Shown: positions 8,352 to 19,000, numbered from the stretch's first letter. The stretch: 26,969 nucleotides of DNA from JAADDG01 sp964450755 (GCA_964450755.1 CAYVDJ010000059.1:1-26969); one strand, 5' to 3'. The notes: generated from the letters alone by a model not told the origin. Numbers and translations: made by a program.

Positions 8352-8374
8352 GCGAAAGGGGAGTTCCCTTCGCC
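8352..8374 (-). terminator. Imperfect hairpin after fusA, weak terminator or processing signal
   Basis: On the minus-strand transcript GGCGAA-GGG pairs with CCCC-TTTCGC around a short loop, 9 nt after the fusA stop. A pyrimidine-rich tail (CTTCTTCCCCCTG, then TTTTTCTCTTTT) follows, but the U-run is not adjacent. It could reduce read-through into tRNA-Arg or protect the fusA 3' end. Confidence 0.35.
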
Positions 8375-8383
8375 CAAATCGGA

Positions 8384-10462
8384 TTAACCGTTTCTTTTCT
8401 TGATAATCTCTTCAGCCACATTTTTTGGAACTTCCGCATAATGGTCAAATTCCATAGAGTATGTAGCTCTACCTTGCGTAGCACTTCTTAGATCGGTTGA
8501 GTAACCAAACATCTCTGCCAACGGAACAAAAGCATCAACTATTTTATTGCCGCCTCTTTCGTCCATTGCGTTTATCTGTCCTCTTCTTCTGTTTAGATCG
8601 CCTATAACATCACCCATAAAATCTTCGGGAACTTCTACTTCCACTTTCATAATAGGCTCCAAAAGGATAGGATTTGCTTTTCTTGCACCCTCTTTGAAAC
8701 CCATAGAACCGGCAAGTTTAAATGCCATCTCGGATGAATCGACATCATGGTAACTACCGTCATAAAGAGTAACTTTTACATCTTCGACAGGATATCCCGC
8801 AAGTACACCGCCTTGCATAGCCTCAACGATTCCTTTGTCAACGGCAGGAATAAACTCTTTTGGAATAACACCGCCTTTGATCTCATTGACAAACTCATAA
8901 CCTTTTCCGGCATCCTGAGGTTCAAGTTTGAGAAATACATGACCGTACTGACCGCGTCCACCGGATTGTTTGGCGTATTTGTACTCTTGATTGACAGAAT
9001 CTTTAATTGTCTCTCTGTATGCAACCTGAGGCTGACCAACTTCGGCATCGACTTTAAATTCTCTCAACATTCTATCTACAATGATCTCAAGATGAAGTTC
9101 ACCCATACCGGAGATGATAGTCTGTCCGCTCTCTTCATCGGTGGCAACTCTAAAAGATGGATCTTCCTGGGCTAGTTTTTGCAAGGCTATACCCATTTTT
9201 TCCTGATCGGCTTTTGTTTTAGGCTCAACCGCAACAGAGATAACAGGATCTGGAAATTCCATTCTCTCAAGGATTACTTTATCCTCTTCACCTGCTAGAG
9301 TATCACCGGTCAATGTATCTTTCAGACCCACAACAGCACCGATTTCACCGGCATACAGCTCTTTTATCTCTTCTCTTTTGTTTGAGTGCATTTTAAGAAG
9401 TCTTCCGACTCTCTCTTTTTTGTCTTTAGTGGTATTGTAAACATAACTTCCACTTACCAAAACACCTCTGTAAACTCTGATAAAAGTAAGCTGACCGACA
9501 AAAGGATCAGTCATGATTTTAAATGCAAGAGCTGCAAAAGCGCCGTCATCAGTTGATTGAACTACCGTTTCGGTTCCATCTTCATATTCACCTTTGATAG
9601 CCTCAACTTCGGTAGGTGCGGGAAGATAATCAACAACAGCATCAAGAAGAGGCTGAACACCTTTGTTTTTAAAAGCGGTTCCGCAAGTCATAGGAACAAT
9701 CTCCATAGACAGACATCCTGCTTTTATACCTCTTTTTATCTCAGCTTCTGTAAGTTCTTCTCCGCCGAGATATTTTTCCATCAACTCTTCATCGCTCTCT
9801 GCAACGGCTTCAAGCATTTTTTCTCTGTACTCTTCGGCTCTTTCTTGAAGTTCTTCGGGAATATCTTCCACTTCATATTTTGAACCCATTGCCGCTTCAT
9901 CTTCCCATACCAAAGCTTTCATCTGAACAAGATCAACAACACCTTTGAAATTATCCTCAGCTCCGATAGGTATCTGGATAGGAACAGGATTTGCTTTTAA
10001 TCTCTCTTTTATCTGTCTTTCAACTTCATAAAAATCAGCACCGACTCTGTCCATTTTATTGACAAATACCATTCTTGGCACTCTGTATCTGTTTGCCTGT
10101 CTCCAGACAGTTTCACTTTGGGGCTGAACACCGCCGACCGCACAGAAAACCGCTACGGCACCGTCCAATACTCTCATTGATCTTTCAACTTCGATAGTAA
10201 AGTCAACATGGCCGGGAGTGTCTATAATATTTATCTGATGATTGTTCCAAAAACATGTCGTAGCAGCGGAAGTGATCGTGATACCTCTCTCTTTTTCCTG
10301 ATCCATCCAGTCCATAGTTGCGGCACCGTCATGTACCTCACCTATTTTGTGGCTTATACCGGTATAAAATAAAATTCTTTCGGTTGTAGTTGTTTTACCG
10401 GCATCAATATGCGCTGCAATTCCTATATTTCTTACTTTGTTTATTGGAGTTTTTCTTGCCAT
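8384..10462 (-). CDS. fusA: Translation elongation factor G
   Basis: GTPase that drives ribosomal translocation and, with RRF, ribosome recycling. The 692-residue protein is full length for EF-G. The GTP-binding domain shows the P-loop AHIDAGKTT (about 17-25), the switch region with ERGITITSAATT, DTPGHVDF and NKMD. Domains II to V follow, including GGRGQYGHVFLKLEP and the C-terminal fold ending in AEEIIKKRNG. AAAGGA lies nine bases before the ATG, directly after the rpsG stop, so the two genes are closely coupled (15-nt gap). It is the last protein gene of the rpsL-rpsG-fusA (str) group, which lacks a tuf gene at its end; tuf is at the head of the cluster. Confidence 0.98.
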   Translation of the reverse strand: MARKTPINKVRNIGIAAHIDAGKTTTTERILFYTGISHKIGEVHDGAATMDWMDQEKERGITITSAATTCFWNNHQINIIDTPGHVDFTIEVERSMRVLDGAVAVFCAVGGVQPQSETVWRQANRYRVPRMVFVNKMDRVGADFYEVERQIKERLKANPVPIQIPIGAEDNFKGVVDLVQMKALVWEDEAAMGSKYEVEDIPEELQERAEEYREKMLEAVAESDEELMEKYLGGEELTEAEIKRGIKAGCLSMEIVPMTCGTAFKNKGVQPLLDAVVDYLPAPTEVEAIKGEYEDGTETVVQSTDDGAFAALAFKIMTDPFVGQLTFIRVYRGVLVSGSYVYNTTKDKKERVGRLLKMHSNKREEIKELYAGEIGAVVGLKDTLTGDTLAGEEDKVILERMEFPDPVISVAVEPKTKADQEKMGIALQKLAQEDPSFRVATDEESGQTIISGMGELHLEIIVDRMLREFKVDAEVGQPQVAYRETIKDSVNQEYKYAKQSGGRGQYGHVFLKLEPQDAGKGYEFVNEIKGGVIPKEFIPAVDKGIVEAMQGGVLAGYPVEDVKVTLYDGSYHDVDSSEMAFKLAGSMGFKEGARKANPILLEPIMKVEVEVPEDFMGDVIGDLNRRRGQINAMDERGGNKIVDAFVPLAEMFGYSTDLRSATQGRATYSMEFDHYAEVPKNVAEEIIKKRNG

Positions 10463-10477
10463 TTTAAGAGTCCTTTA

Positions 10478-10945
10478 TTACCATCTGTAGTGGGCGAATG
10501 CTTTGTTTGCTTCTGCCATTTTATAAGTATCTTCTTTTTTCTTATATGATGCACCTCTACTGTTTGCCGCGTCGATAAGCTCATTGGCAAGTCTCTCTAC
10601 CATTGTTCTTTCACTTCTTTTTCTTGTAAAAGAGATAATCCATCTGATTGCAAGAGCCTGTTGTCTTATAGGTCTTACCTCCACAGGCACCTGATATGTG
10701 GCACCACCGACTCTTCTGCTTTTTACTTCTAAAACAGGTTTGATATTTTCAATAGCTTTTTCAAAAGTTTCGATACCTTTTTCATCTGTTTTTTTCTCGA
10801 TCAACTCTAAAGCATTATAAAAAACTTTGGTTGCAACATTTTTTTTACCATCAAGCATTAATGCGTTTATAAATTTGGTTATAACTTTGCTGTTATAAAC
10901 AGGATCGGGCATTACTTCCCTGACTTGTGCTCTTCTTCTTCTCAT
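10478..10945 (-). CDS. rpsG: 30S ribosomal protein S7
   Basis: Primary 16S rRNA-binding protein that nucleates assembly of the 30S head. The 155-residue sequence has the expected basic start (MRRRRAQVREVMPDP), the LMLDGKK segment, the VEVRPIRQQALAIRWI motif and the C-terminal AHYRW. GAAGGA lies about five bases before the ATG. It sits between rpsL and fusA. In E. coli, S7 represses its own operon by binding the rpsL-rpsG intercistronic RNA; the gap here is of similar size and contains a hairpin, so the same control is plausible but unproved. Confidence 0.98.
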   Translation of the reverse strand: MRRRRAQVREVMPDPVYNSKVITKFINALMLDGKKNVATKVFYNALELIEKKTDEKGIETFEKAIENIKPVLEVKSRRVGGATYQVPVEVRPIRQQALAIRWIISFTRKRSERTMVERLANELIDAANSRGASYKKKEDTYKMAEANKAFAHYRW

Positions 10946-10983
10946 TTTTTTCCTTCAATTTATTTTATTATAAATTTACTCAA

Positions 10984-11014
10984 GCGCTGTCCGCGAAGGT
11001 TTTACTGACAGAGC
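10984..11014 (-). promoter_or_regulatory. Intercistronic hairpin between rpsL and rpsG, possible S7 autoregulatory site
   Basis: In the transcript GCTCTGTC pairs with GACAGCGC (seven pairs, one mismatch) around a 15-nt loop containing AAAACC. This is the most GC-rich piece of a 100-nt AT-rich gap; the other gaps between ribosomal protein genes are mostly 15-130 nt. Position and gap length parallel the E. coli S7 target. The RNA sequence match to the 16S S7 site has not been established here. Confidence 0.35.
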
Positions 11015-11045
11015 CTGTGTACTTTATAACTGTTTTGGTTTTTAA

Positions 11046-11417
11046 TTATTTTGGTTTTTTCGTACCGTATTTACTTCTTGCAACTTTTCTGTTTGCAACT
11101 CCTGCCGTATCCAAAGCACCTCTTACGATATGGTACTTAACACCGGGTAAATCTTTTACCCTTCCGCCTCTGACTAAAACGATAGAGTGTTCTTGAAGAT
11201 TATGACCTTCACCACCTATATAACTTATCACTTCAAAACCGCTTGTAAGTCTGACTTTGGCAACTTTTCTCAGTGCTGAGTTAGGTTTTTTCGGTGTTGT
11301 CGTATAAACTCTTGTACAAACTCCTCTTCTTTGGGGACATTTGACAAGTGCTGGTGATTTTGATTTTTTAATCACCTTTTTTCTCTCTTTTCTTACCAAT
11401 TGATTAATGGTCGGCAC
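11046..11417 (-). CDS. rpsL: 30S ribosomal protein S12
   Basis: Decoding-centre protein of the small subunit, 123 residues, the usual length. Conserved motifs: MPTINQLVRK start, CPQRRGVCTRVYTTTPKKPNSALRK and GGRVKDLPGVKYH. The lysines at the two classic streptomycin-resistance positions (in PKKPNSA and in RVKDLPG) are wild type. The Asp in KDLPG is the residue methylthiolated by RimO in other bacteria. AAAGGA lies six bases before the ATG. It opens the str group 95 nt after rpoC, with no convincing promoter in the gap. Confidence 0.98.
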   Translation of the reverse strand: MPTINQLVRKERKKVIKKSKSPALVKCPQRRGVCTRVYTTTPKKPNSALRKVAKVRLTSGFEVISYIGGEGHNLQEHSIVLVRGGRVKDLPGVKYHIVRGALDTAGVANRKVARSKYGTKKPK

Positions 11418-11481
11418 ATTTTTTCCTTTCTCTCATTATTTAAAAAATACTTGCAATTTTACTCAACAAACAATTAGAATT

Positions 11482-11510
11482 ACTTTAAATTAAAGAATTT
11501 TTAATAAAGT
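11482..11510 (-). other. AT-rich hairpin immediately after rpoC
   Basis: Two nucleotides after the rpoC stop, ACTTTA and TTAAA pair with TTTAA and TAAAGT (11 pairs with a 2-nt bulge) around a 5-nt loop. No U-tract follows. It may be a 3'-end stabiliser or pause signal; it is low in GC, so it could also be chance in an AT-rich gap. The remaining gap (11418-11481) holds only the rpsL ribosome site. Confidence 0.3.
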
Positions 11511-11512
11511 TC

Positions 11513-14500
11513 CTAATCATTTTTTCGTAATTTCACTCTTTTGTCTTTATAAAAGCCCGTTCCGACAGGCACCATTCTTCCCAAAATTACATTTTCTTTC
11601 AGATCTTCAAGATTATCAACCTTACCGGCTATACTCGCTTCGGTTAAAACTTTGGTAGTCTCCTGGAACGAAGCTGCCGATATGATGGAGTCTGCACTGA
11701 TAGCCGCTCTTGTTACACCAAGAAGCGTAGGTTCTGCAATCGCCGGTTCTCCTCCCATTTTTAAAATCTTCTCGTTTCCTTCGTTGAATTTTCTTTTACT
11801 CACCAAATCACCGACGATAAATTTGGTATCACCGCTGTCAACGATTTTCACCTGTCTTAACATCTGAGAAACGATAACCTCTATATGCTTATCCGCAATA
11901 GCAACACCCTGTCTTCTGTAAACCTGTTGAATTTCACTGACAAGATAGTAATGAAGCGCTTTTTCACCCTGAATCCTTAAGATATCATGAGGTGAAACAA
12001 TCCCGTCAGTCAGTTTCTCCCCACTGTGGACAAACTCCCCTTCATGAACAAGAGTCTCTCTGTTTTTATCTACCAGATACTCAAAAGTTTTACCATCCTC
12101 AGTATCGATATAAATTCTCTCTTTTGATCTCAAAGGTTTTCCAAATCTTACCGTTCCGTCCACCTCTGCGATCACGGCTGCACTTTTGGGTCTTCTTGCT
12201 TCAAAAAGTTCACTGACTCGCGGAAGACCTCCAGTAATGTCTTTTGATTTTGCAACGGCTTTTGGAGTTTTTCCAAGTTCTGTTGCGATCTCCACTTCCT
12301 CGCCGTCTTGAACATTGATGGAAGTTTTTGGAGAAAGCATATACTTTTTGATATTTCCGCTCTTTGTAGCTATAACGATAGCCGGTTTATAGGAAGAGGG
12401 ATAATACTCATTAAGCACCAAACGACTCTGACCGGTCAATTCGTCATACTGCTCCGTTACCGTAACATTTGGTTCAATATCTTCAAAAGAGACAACACCG
12501 CTCTCTTCAGCCAAAATAGGATCAGAATATGGATCCCACTCTGCCACAACGATAATCTGTCTCTCAGCAGAAGGAGTTGCGATAACAGAATCACTGCTGA
12601 CTTCATCATTGTCATTAAATTCCACTATGGAATTTCTAGGTATATAGTGTCTTGTGGCTTCTCTGTTTTCTTTATCGGCTATAACGGCAAAAAGCCCTTT
12701 CTCCTCAACTTTTTCACCTTTTTTGATATTTTTGAATCTCTCTAAATAGTCGCCTTTTAGTTTATAGTATTTGATGATTCCACCGGCATCCGCACTGATT
12801 TTTTGAACGATGGCTTCTCCATCTTCTACTTTTACTTCCGCTCCGTAAGGGATACGGTTGGGGATATTCCATCCCTCTTTGATAACCTCTACGATACTCT
12901 CATTTTCCTGTACCGATTCATTGTTTTGATAAGGAAGATAAAATTTTCCTTCCATTTTTCCGCTGATACCTGCCAATTCGTTTGGTTTGGCAATATCACT
13001 TTTTCTCAGAGAGTATTTGACACTCTCATCTTTTCCCTCTATCGTAACGATGATATCTTCATGTGCGGTTTTGATGGAAACTTTACCGTCAAACGGTGCT
13101 TTAATCTTGGGTTCAACAAGAAGTATCGCCGCATTTCTTCTGTTTGCCACAAGTGATTTGTTCTCTTTGGTTTTATAAAGTTTCAGATTGAAAAATCTGA
13201 TAAATCCCTCTTTTTTAGCTAAAACCTGTCTGTCAAGCTGTTCGGTTGATGCGGTACCGCCTATATGGAAAGTTCTAAGAGTAAGCTGGGTTCCTGGCTC
13301 TCCGATCGACTGGGCGGAGATGATACCTACCGCTTCTCCGGGCTGTACGAGATATCCTTCTCCAAGATTCAAACCGTAACATTTTGAACAGACACCTTTT
13401 TTTGCTTTACAGGTGATAGGAGTTCTGATGATGACCGATTTTATTCCCGCCTCTTTGATGATTTTAACTTTGGCTTCATCTATCAAAGTTCCTTCGGTAA
13501 ACAAAACCTCATTTGTAATGGAATCGATAATATCTCCTGCCAACACTCTTCCCAAAACTCTCTCTTCCAAAGACTCTATCAATTCACCGTTCATTGTAAT
13601 ATCGGTGATCTCCACTCCCTCATGCGTACCGCAGTCATACATCGTAACCTTGACATTTTGGGAGACATCTATCAGTTTTCTTGTCAAATATCCGGCATTT
13701 GCCGTTTTCAAAGCGGTATCGGCAAGACCTTTTCTAGCTCCGTGCGTAGAGATAAAGTACTCAAGTACATTAAGTCCCTCACGGAAATTGGAGATAATAG
13801 GAGTTTCGATGATAGAACCGTCAGGTTTTGCCATCAATCCCCTCATACCTGCCAACTGTCTGATCTGAGTGGCAGAACCTCTCGCACCCGAATCAGCCAT
13901 CATATAGATAGAGTTAAAACCGTTTTTGTCATTTTGGACAAGCTTCATCATCTCGTTTGCAACAGTATTATTGGTATCTGTCCAGATATCAACGATCTTA
14001 TTGTATCTCTCCTGCTCTGTCAAAAGACCTGCTGTGTATTGCTGTGATATATCTCTTACTCTCTTTTTTGCCTCTTCAATATACTTTTTCTTGGTTTGGG
14101 GAACTCTGATATCATCTATTGAGATAGAGATTCCGGCATTTGTGGCATATTTAAAACCAAGGGCTTTTAGATTGTCCAAAAATTCAGCGGTAATTCCGAC
14201 GCCTCCCTCTTTATAGACATGATCTACCAAAATACCGATATCTTTTTTCTTAAACACCTTGTTCCATAACTCTTCGGGAACAAAATCAGGAAGTATCGAT
14301 TTGATGATAAGTCTTCCGGCACTTGTAAATATAACTCTCTCATCCACAATTGTTTTGATCTTTGCATGTATATCCAAAGAACCGGCATCCATTGCGATCA
14401 TAACTTCATCAATATTTGAGAAAAGCTTATTTGAACCTTTTGCATCATTTTTTATCAATGACAAATAATAGAGTCCCAAAACCATATCCTGCGTAGGTAC

Positions 14501-16030
14501 GGCGATAGCTTTACCCGATGCCGGAAGAAGGATATTGGTTGATGCAAGCATCAGGATTTTACACTCTGCTATGGCTTCCTGAGACAAAGGCACATGAACA
14601 GCCATCTGATCACCGTCAAAGTCCGCATTGAAAGCAGAACAGACAAGAGGATGAAGTCTTATTGCCTTACCCTCTATCAAAACAGGGTGAAACGCCTGAA
14701 TAGATAGTTTATGCAGTGTAGGCGCACGGTTTAGCATGATAGGATAACTGTCAACTATCTCAGAAAGACACTCCCAAACCTCATTGGTTTTTTGTTCAAT
14801 CATCCTTTTTGCCTGTTTTATGGTCGTTGCATAACCCTTCTCTTCAAGTTTCGCCAACAGATGAGGTTTAAAAAGCTCCAATGCCATCAGCTTTGGAAGA
14901 CCGCACTGATCCATTCTCAGATTCGGTCCTACAACGATAACGGAACGACCGCTGAAATCAACCCTTTTACCAAGAAGATTTTGTCTGAATCTACCCTGTT
15001 TTCCTTTTATAATCTCACTTAGAGATTTCAAAGGTCTTTTGTTCGCACCTTTGACGGCATTTGCTCTTCTTCCGTTGTCAAAAAGCGCATCAACAGATTC
15101 TTGAAGCATTCTTTTTTCATTTCTTATAATAATCTCAGGCGCATCAAGATCCATCAGCCTTTTTAATCTTGCATTTCTGTTTATAACTCTTCTGTAGAGA
15201 TCATTAACATCACTTACGGCAAATTTACCGCCGTCAAGCGCCACAAGAGGACGAAGGTCGGGAGGAAGTACGGGAAGAATGGTTATCATCATCCATTCCG
15301 GTTTGTTCCCGCTGTTTACAAAAGCCTCCACCACTTTCAGTCTTTTGACAAGAGTCTTTTTCTTAGCTTCTGAATTGGTCTTTTCTATATCGCTCTTTAA
15401 ACTCATCAAAAGCTCTATCAAATCAAGCTCTTCCAACAACTCTTTGATAACCTCTCCGCCCATTCTTGCGTCAAAACCGGTATCTTCAAATCTCTGGATA
15501 AGAGACTGATACTGCTCCTCGTTTAAGACATCGTATCTTTTAACCTCTTTTGTATTTTCATTGTCATAAAAAGCTCCGCCTCTCTCTTTTACGATATAGG
15601 CTTCATAGTATAAAACCCTCTCCAAATCTTTCATCTTGACACCAAGCAAAGTTCCTATCCTGCTTGGAAGAGAGTTTACATACCAGATATGGGCAACGGG
15701 AGTAACAAGTTCAATATGTCCCATTCTGCTTCTTCTGACTTTTGAACTTGTTATTTCAACACCGCATTTTTCACACTTGATACCTTTATAACGCATCTTT
15801 TTATATTTTCCGCAAAGACACTCATAGTTTCTGATAGGTCCGAAAATTTTTGCACAAAAAAGTCCGTCGCGTTCTGGTTTTAAAGTTCTGTAATTAATTG
15901 TTTCCGGCTTTTTTACCTCACCGTAACTCCATGAGAGGATCTTTTCCGGACTTGCAAGTCTTAACTGAAAAGACTCAAAATCCCTCGGTCTGTTTTCTTC
16001 GCTTATCTTAATTGGAACTAAGTTCTTCAT
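11513..16030 (-). CDS. rpoC: RNA polymerase beta-prime subunit
   Basis: Largest RNA polymerase subunit, with beta forming the active centre. 1505 residues. The N-terminal zinc ribbon has CLC and CEKC (Cys71, 73, 86, 89), the catalytic magnesium loop is NADFDGD (468-474), and the second zinc site appears in CKAKKGVCSKCYG. The bridge helix and trigger-loop flanks (GEPGTQLTLRTFHIGGTAS, then DITGGLPRVSELFEARRPK) enclose about 335 residues, far more than the corresponding E. coli stretch with its roughly 190-residue SI3 insertion. The ATG lies inside the 3' end of rpoB, overlapping by 23 nt in another frame; the GA-rich Glu codons of rpoB (GAGGAAGAAGAG) immediately precede it and can serve as ribosome site. 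Translational coupling to rpoB is likely. Confidence 0.98.
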   Translation of the reverse strand: MKNLVPIKISEENRPRDFESFQLRLASPEKILSWSYGEVKKPETINYRTLKPERDGLFCAKIFGPIRNYECLCGKYKKMRYKGIKCEKCGVEITSSKVRRSRMGHIELVTPVAHIWYVNSLPSRIGTLLGVKMKDLERVLYYEAYIVKERGGAFYDNENTKEVKRYDVLNEEQYQSLIQRFEDTGFDARMGGEVIKELLEELDLIELLMSLKSDIEKTNSEAKKKTLVKRLKVVEAFVNSGNKPEWMMITILPVLPPDLRPLVALDGGKFAVSDVNDLYRRVINRNARLKRLMDLDAPEIIIRNEKRMLQESVDALFDNGRRANAVKGANKRPLKSLSEIIKGKQGRFRQNLLGKRVDFSGRSVIVVGPNLRMDQCGLPKLMALELFKPHLLAKLEEKGYATTIKQAKRMIEQKTNEVWECLSEIVDSYPIMLNRAPTLHKLSIQAFHPVLIEGKAIRLHPLVCSAFNADFDGDQMAVHVPLSQEAIAECKILMLASTNILLPASGKAIAVPTQDMVLGLYYLSLIKNDAKGSNKLFSNIDEVMIAMDAGSLDIHAKIKTIVDERVIFTSAGRLIIKSILPDFVPEELWNKVFKKKDIGILVDHVYKEGGVGITAEFLDNLKALGFKYATNAGISISIDDIRVPQTKKKYIEEAKKRVRDISQQYTAGLLTEQERYNKIVDIWTDTNNTVANEMMKLVQNDKNGFNSIYMMADSGARGSATQIRQLAGMRGLMAKPDGSIIETPIISNFREGLNVLEYFISTHGARKGLADTALKTANAGYLTRKLIDVSQNVKVTMYDCGTHEGVEITDITMNGELIESLEERVLGRVLAGDIIDSITNEVLFTEGTLIDEAKVKIIKEAGIKSVIIRTPITCKAKKGVCSKCYGLNLGEGYLVQPGEAVGIISAQSIGEPGTQLTLRTFHIGGTASTEQLDRQVLAKKEGFIRFFNLKLYKTKENKSLVANRRNAAILLVEPKIKAPFDGKVSIKTAHEDIIVTIEGKDESVKYSLRKSDIAKPNELAGISGKMEGKFYLPYQNNESVQENESIVEVIKEGWNIPNRIPYGAEVKVEDGEAIVQKISADAGGIIKYYKLKGDYLERFKNIKKGEKVEEKGLFAVIADKENREATRHYIPRNSIVEFNDNDEVSSDSVIATPSAERQIIVVAEWDPYSDPILAEESGVVSFEDIEPNVTVTEQYDELTGQSRLVLNEYYPSSYKPAIVIATKSGNIKKYMLSPKTSINVQDGEEVEIATELGKTPKAVAKSKDITGGLPRVSELFEARRPKSAAVIAEVDGTVRFGKPLRSKERIYIDTEDGKTFEYLVDKNRETLVHEGEFVHSGEKLTDGIVSPHDILRIQGEKALHYYLVSEIQQVYRRQGVAIADKHIEVIVSQMLRQVKIVDSGDTKFIVGDLVSKRKFNEGNEKILKMGGEPAIAEPTLLGVTRAAISADSIISAASFQETTKVLTEASIAGKVDNLEDLKENVILGRMVPVGTGFYKDKRVKLRKND

Positions 16031-19000
16031 TCTCTTCTTCCTCGCCGTATATCTCTACATCTAATGCTAATGCTTTTAATTCGTTTGTTAAAACAAAAAA
16101 TGTCTCAGGTATTCCGGTTTGCGGAACATCTTCCCCTCTTGTGATCGCTTTGTAAGCTTTCATTCTTCCCTCTACATCATCTGATTTGATAGTGAGCATC
16201 TCTTTTAGAGTATTTGCCGCTCCGTAAGCTTCAAGCGCCCAAACTTCCATCTCTCCAAATCTCTGTCCTCCAAAAAGAGCTTTACCGCCAACGGGTTGCT
16301 GTGTAACCAAAGAGTAAGGACCGGTACTTCTTGCATGGACTTTTTCATCAACAAGGTGATGAAGTTTTAGCATATACATATATCCTACATTGACTCTCTC
16401 TTTCATAAGTTCACCGGTTTTACCGTCATAAAGACGGGTTTTTCCGTCCATATCAACTTTTGCAAGTTCAAAAAGTTTCTTAAACTCCTCTTCATTTACA
16501 CCTTCAAAAACAGGTGTTGCAAAATTTACACCTCTGCTCCAGTCTCTTGCATACTCCAGAAATTTCTCATCGCTTAGACTCTCAAAAAACTCTTTTGCAT
16601 TCATCAGTTTTGCCACAGAGGCAATCTCTGTCATCTTTTCTCTAAGCTCTTTTATCCATTCACCCTGTTTTTTGTTATAGATCTCTTCGATCTGTTTGCC
16701 GAGTCTTTTTCCGACAAGTCCCAAATGCACTTCCAAAATCTGTCCGATATTCATCCTCGAAGGAACACCGAGAGGATTTAGGATGATCTCCACCGTCTCT
16801 CCGTTTTCAAGATAAGGCATATCCACTTCGGGAACGATATTTGAAACAATACCTTTGTTTCCGTGACGACCTGCCATTTTATCTCCGACTTTCAGCTTTC
16901 TTTTGGTAGCTATATAAACTTTTACGAGTTTGACAACGCCGTTTGGCAAAATATCATCTTTTTCCAAAATAGAGAGTTTTTCGTCTCTCTCTTCTCTTAA
17001 TCTTTTCTTCTCATTTTGAAAATAATTTTTAATCTCATTGTATTTGCCCTGCACTTCGTTTGAAAAACATTTGATAACGGAATTTAGCGTAAATCTGTTG
17101 ATATTTTCAATATCCTCTTTTTTGATATACTCACCCTCTTTGTAAGAGTTACCGCTTATTTCGCAATCTTGGGTAAGGGGATTTTTGATCAAAAGAGAAT
17201 TTATTTTTAAAATCTCTTCACGATCTATCATCAAAAGTTTATCATGATAGTTTTGTTCAAAGACTCTTTTTTCCTCTTCATAGGCTCTTACCGCTCTTGG
17301 ATCTCTCTCATAACCTTTTTTGGTAAATATCTTCACATCAACAACCACACCTTCCATTGAAGGTGAAGCATAAAGAGATTTGTTTACAACATGTCCGGCT
17401 TTTTCACCGAATATCGCCCTTAAAAGTCTCTCTTCGGGAGTAGGTTTTACCTCTCCTTTTGGAGAAACTTTACCTACAAGTATCATTCCCGGTTTTATAT
17501 AAGTTCCGATTTTAACGATACCGCTCTCATCCAGATGAGAGAGATTTTCCTCTTTTATATTTGGAATATCTCTTGTTATCTCCTCCACACCGTCTTTTAA
17601 CTCTCTTGCTTCTATCTCTTTTTCATAGGTATGAATGGATGTAAAAGTATCTTCTCTGATAAGCTTTTCACTTATGATGATAGCATCCTCATAGTTATAT
17701 CCGTTCCACGGCATAAAAGCTACCATTATATTTTTACCTATGGCAAGTTCTCCGTTATCCATACTCGGACCGTCGGCTATAACCTCTCCACTCTCAACCA
17801 CCTGTCCCATTTTGACAATCGGTCTTTGGGAATAGGTGGTATTTTGGTTCGTTCTCATATTTTTATAGAGGCGATAGTGATCTATAAAAGCACCGTTCTC
17901 GTCTTCACCAAGAATATAAATATTTTTATTATCAACTTTTTCTACAACTCCGCCTCTTTTGGCTTTGACAGCCTCCCATGCATCTCTTGCCACGGTTTTT
18001 TCTATTCCGGTTCCGACAACAGGAGCATCCGTCCAAAGAAGAGGAACGGCTTGTCGTTGCATGTTTGATCCCATCAATGCCCTGTTGGCATCATCATGTT
18101 CCAAAAACGGTATCAAAGAGGCAGCAATACCGGTAACCATCAAGGAGGAGAGATCTATAAGCTGAACTTTCTCTCTTTCTGCCAATACAATTTCACCGTT
18201 TATTCTGACCTCTATCAACTCCTCTACAATTTTTCCGTTCTCATCAAGTTTGGTACTTGCAGGAGCTATAACAAGTCCCTCTTCCTGTGTCGCTGTTAGA
18301 TAGACTATCTCATCTGTAACAGTCATATCTTTTACTTTTCTGTAAGGAGCTTCTATAAAACCCAAATCATTCACTTTCGCATAAGTGGCAAGAGTATTGA
18401 TAAGACCGATATTTTGACCTTCGGGTGTCTCTATCGGACATATTCTTCCGTAATGGGTAGGGTGAACATCTCTTACTTCAAATCCTGCTCTCTCTTTTAC
18501 AAGACCGCCCTCTCCAAGTGCGGATAATCTTCTTTTGTGAGTTACTTCACTGAGAGGATTTGTCTGATCCATAAACTGGGAAAGCTGACCGCCCGTAAAA
18601 AACTCGATGATCGATGAGGTAATCATTTTTGAATTTATCAGATCATGAGGCATAAGTTCATCTATATTTCCGCTGAGAGTCGTAAATTTGTCTCTTATTG
18701 CTTTTTGTATCTTGACAAGTCCGGTATGAAGCTCATTTGCAAGAAGTTCACCTATGGCTCTTATCCTTCTGTTCCCAAGGTGATCTCTGTCATCTATATG
18801 TCCCTGTCCGTTTTTGACTTTTATAAGGTATTTTACGGTTTTTATGATATCTTCACTTGTCAAAACGGTAACATATTCTGGAACCTGCAGACCGAGTTTG
18901 TGATTCATTTTCATACGACCCACTTTTGTAAGATCATATCTCTCTGGATTGAAGAAAAGATCATTTACAAAAACTTTTGCCGCCTCTTTGGTTACCGGCT

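Noticed and set aside
8300..8491. Plus-strand open frame of 63 codons starting inside tRNA-Arg
   Set aside because: Antisense to tRNA-Arg and the fusA end, low-complexity product, no ribosome site.
13413..14047. Overlapping plus-strand frames of 151 and 141 codons within rpoC
   Set aside because: Antisense shadows of rpoC produced by its codon bias.
18510..18592. Possible rifampicin resistance in rpoB
   Set aside because: Positions equivalent to Asp516, His526 and Ser531 are wild type; the differences seen (for example Asn518 to Thr) look like ordinary lineage variation.
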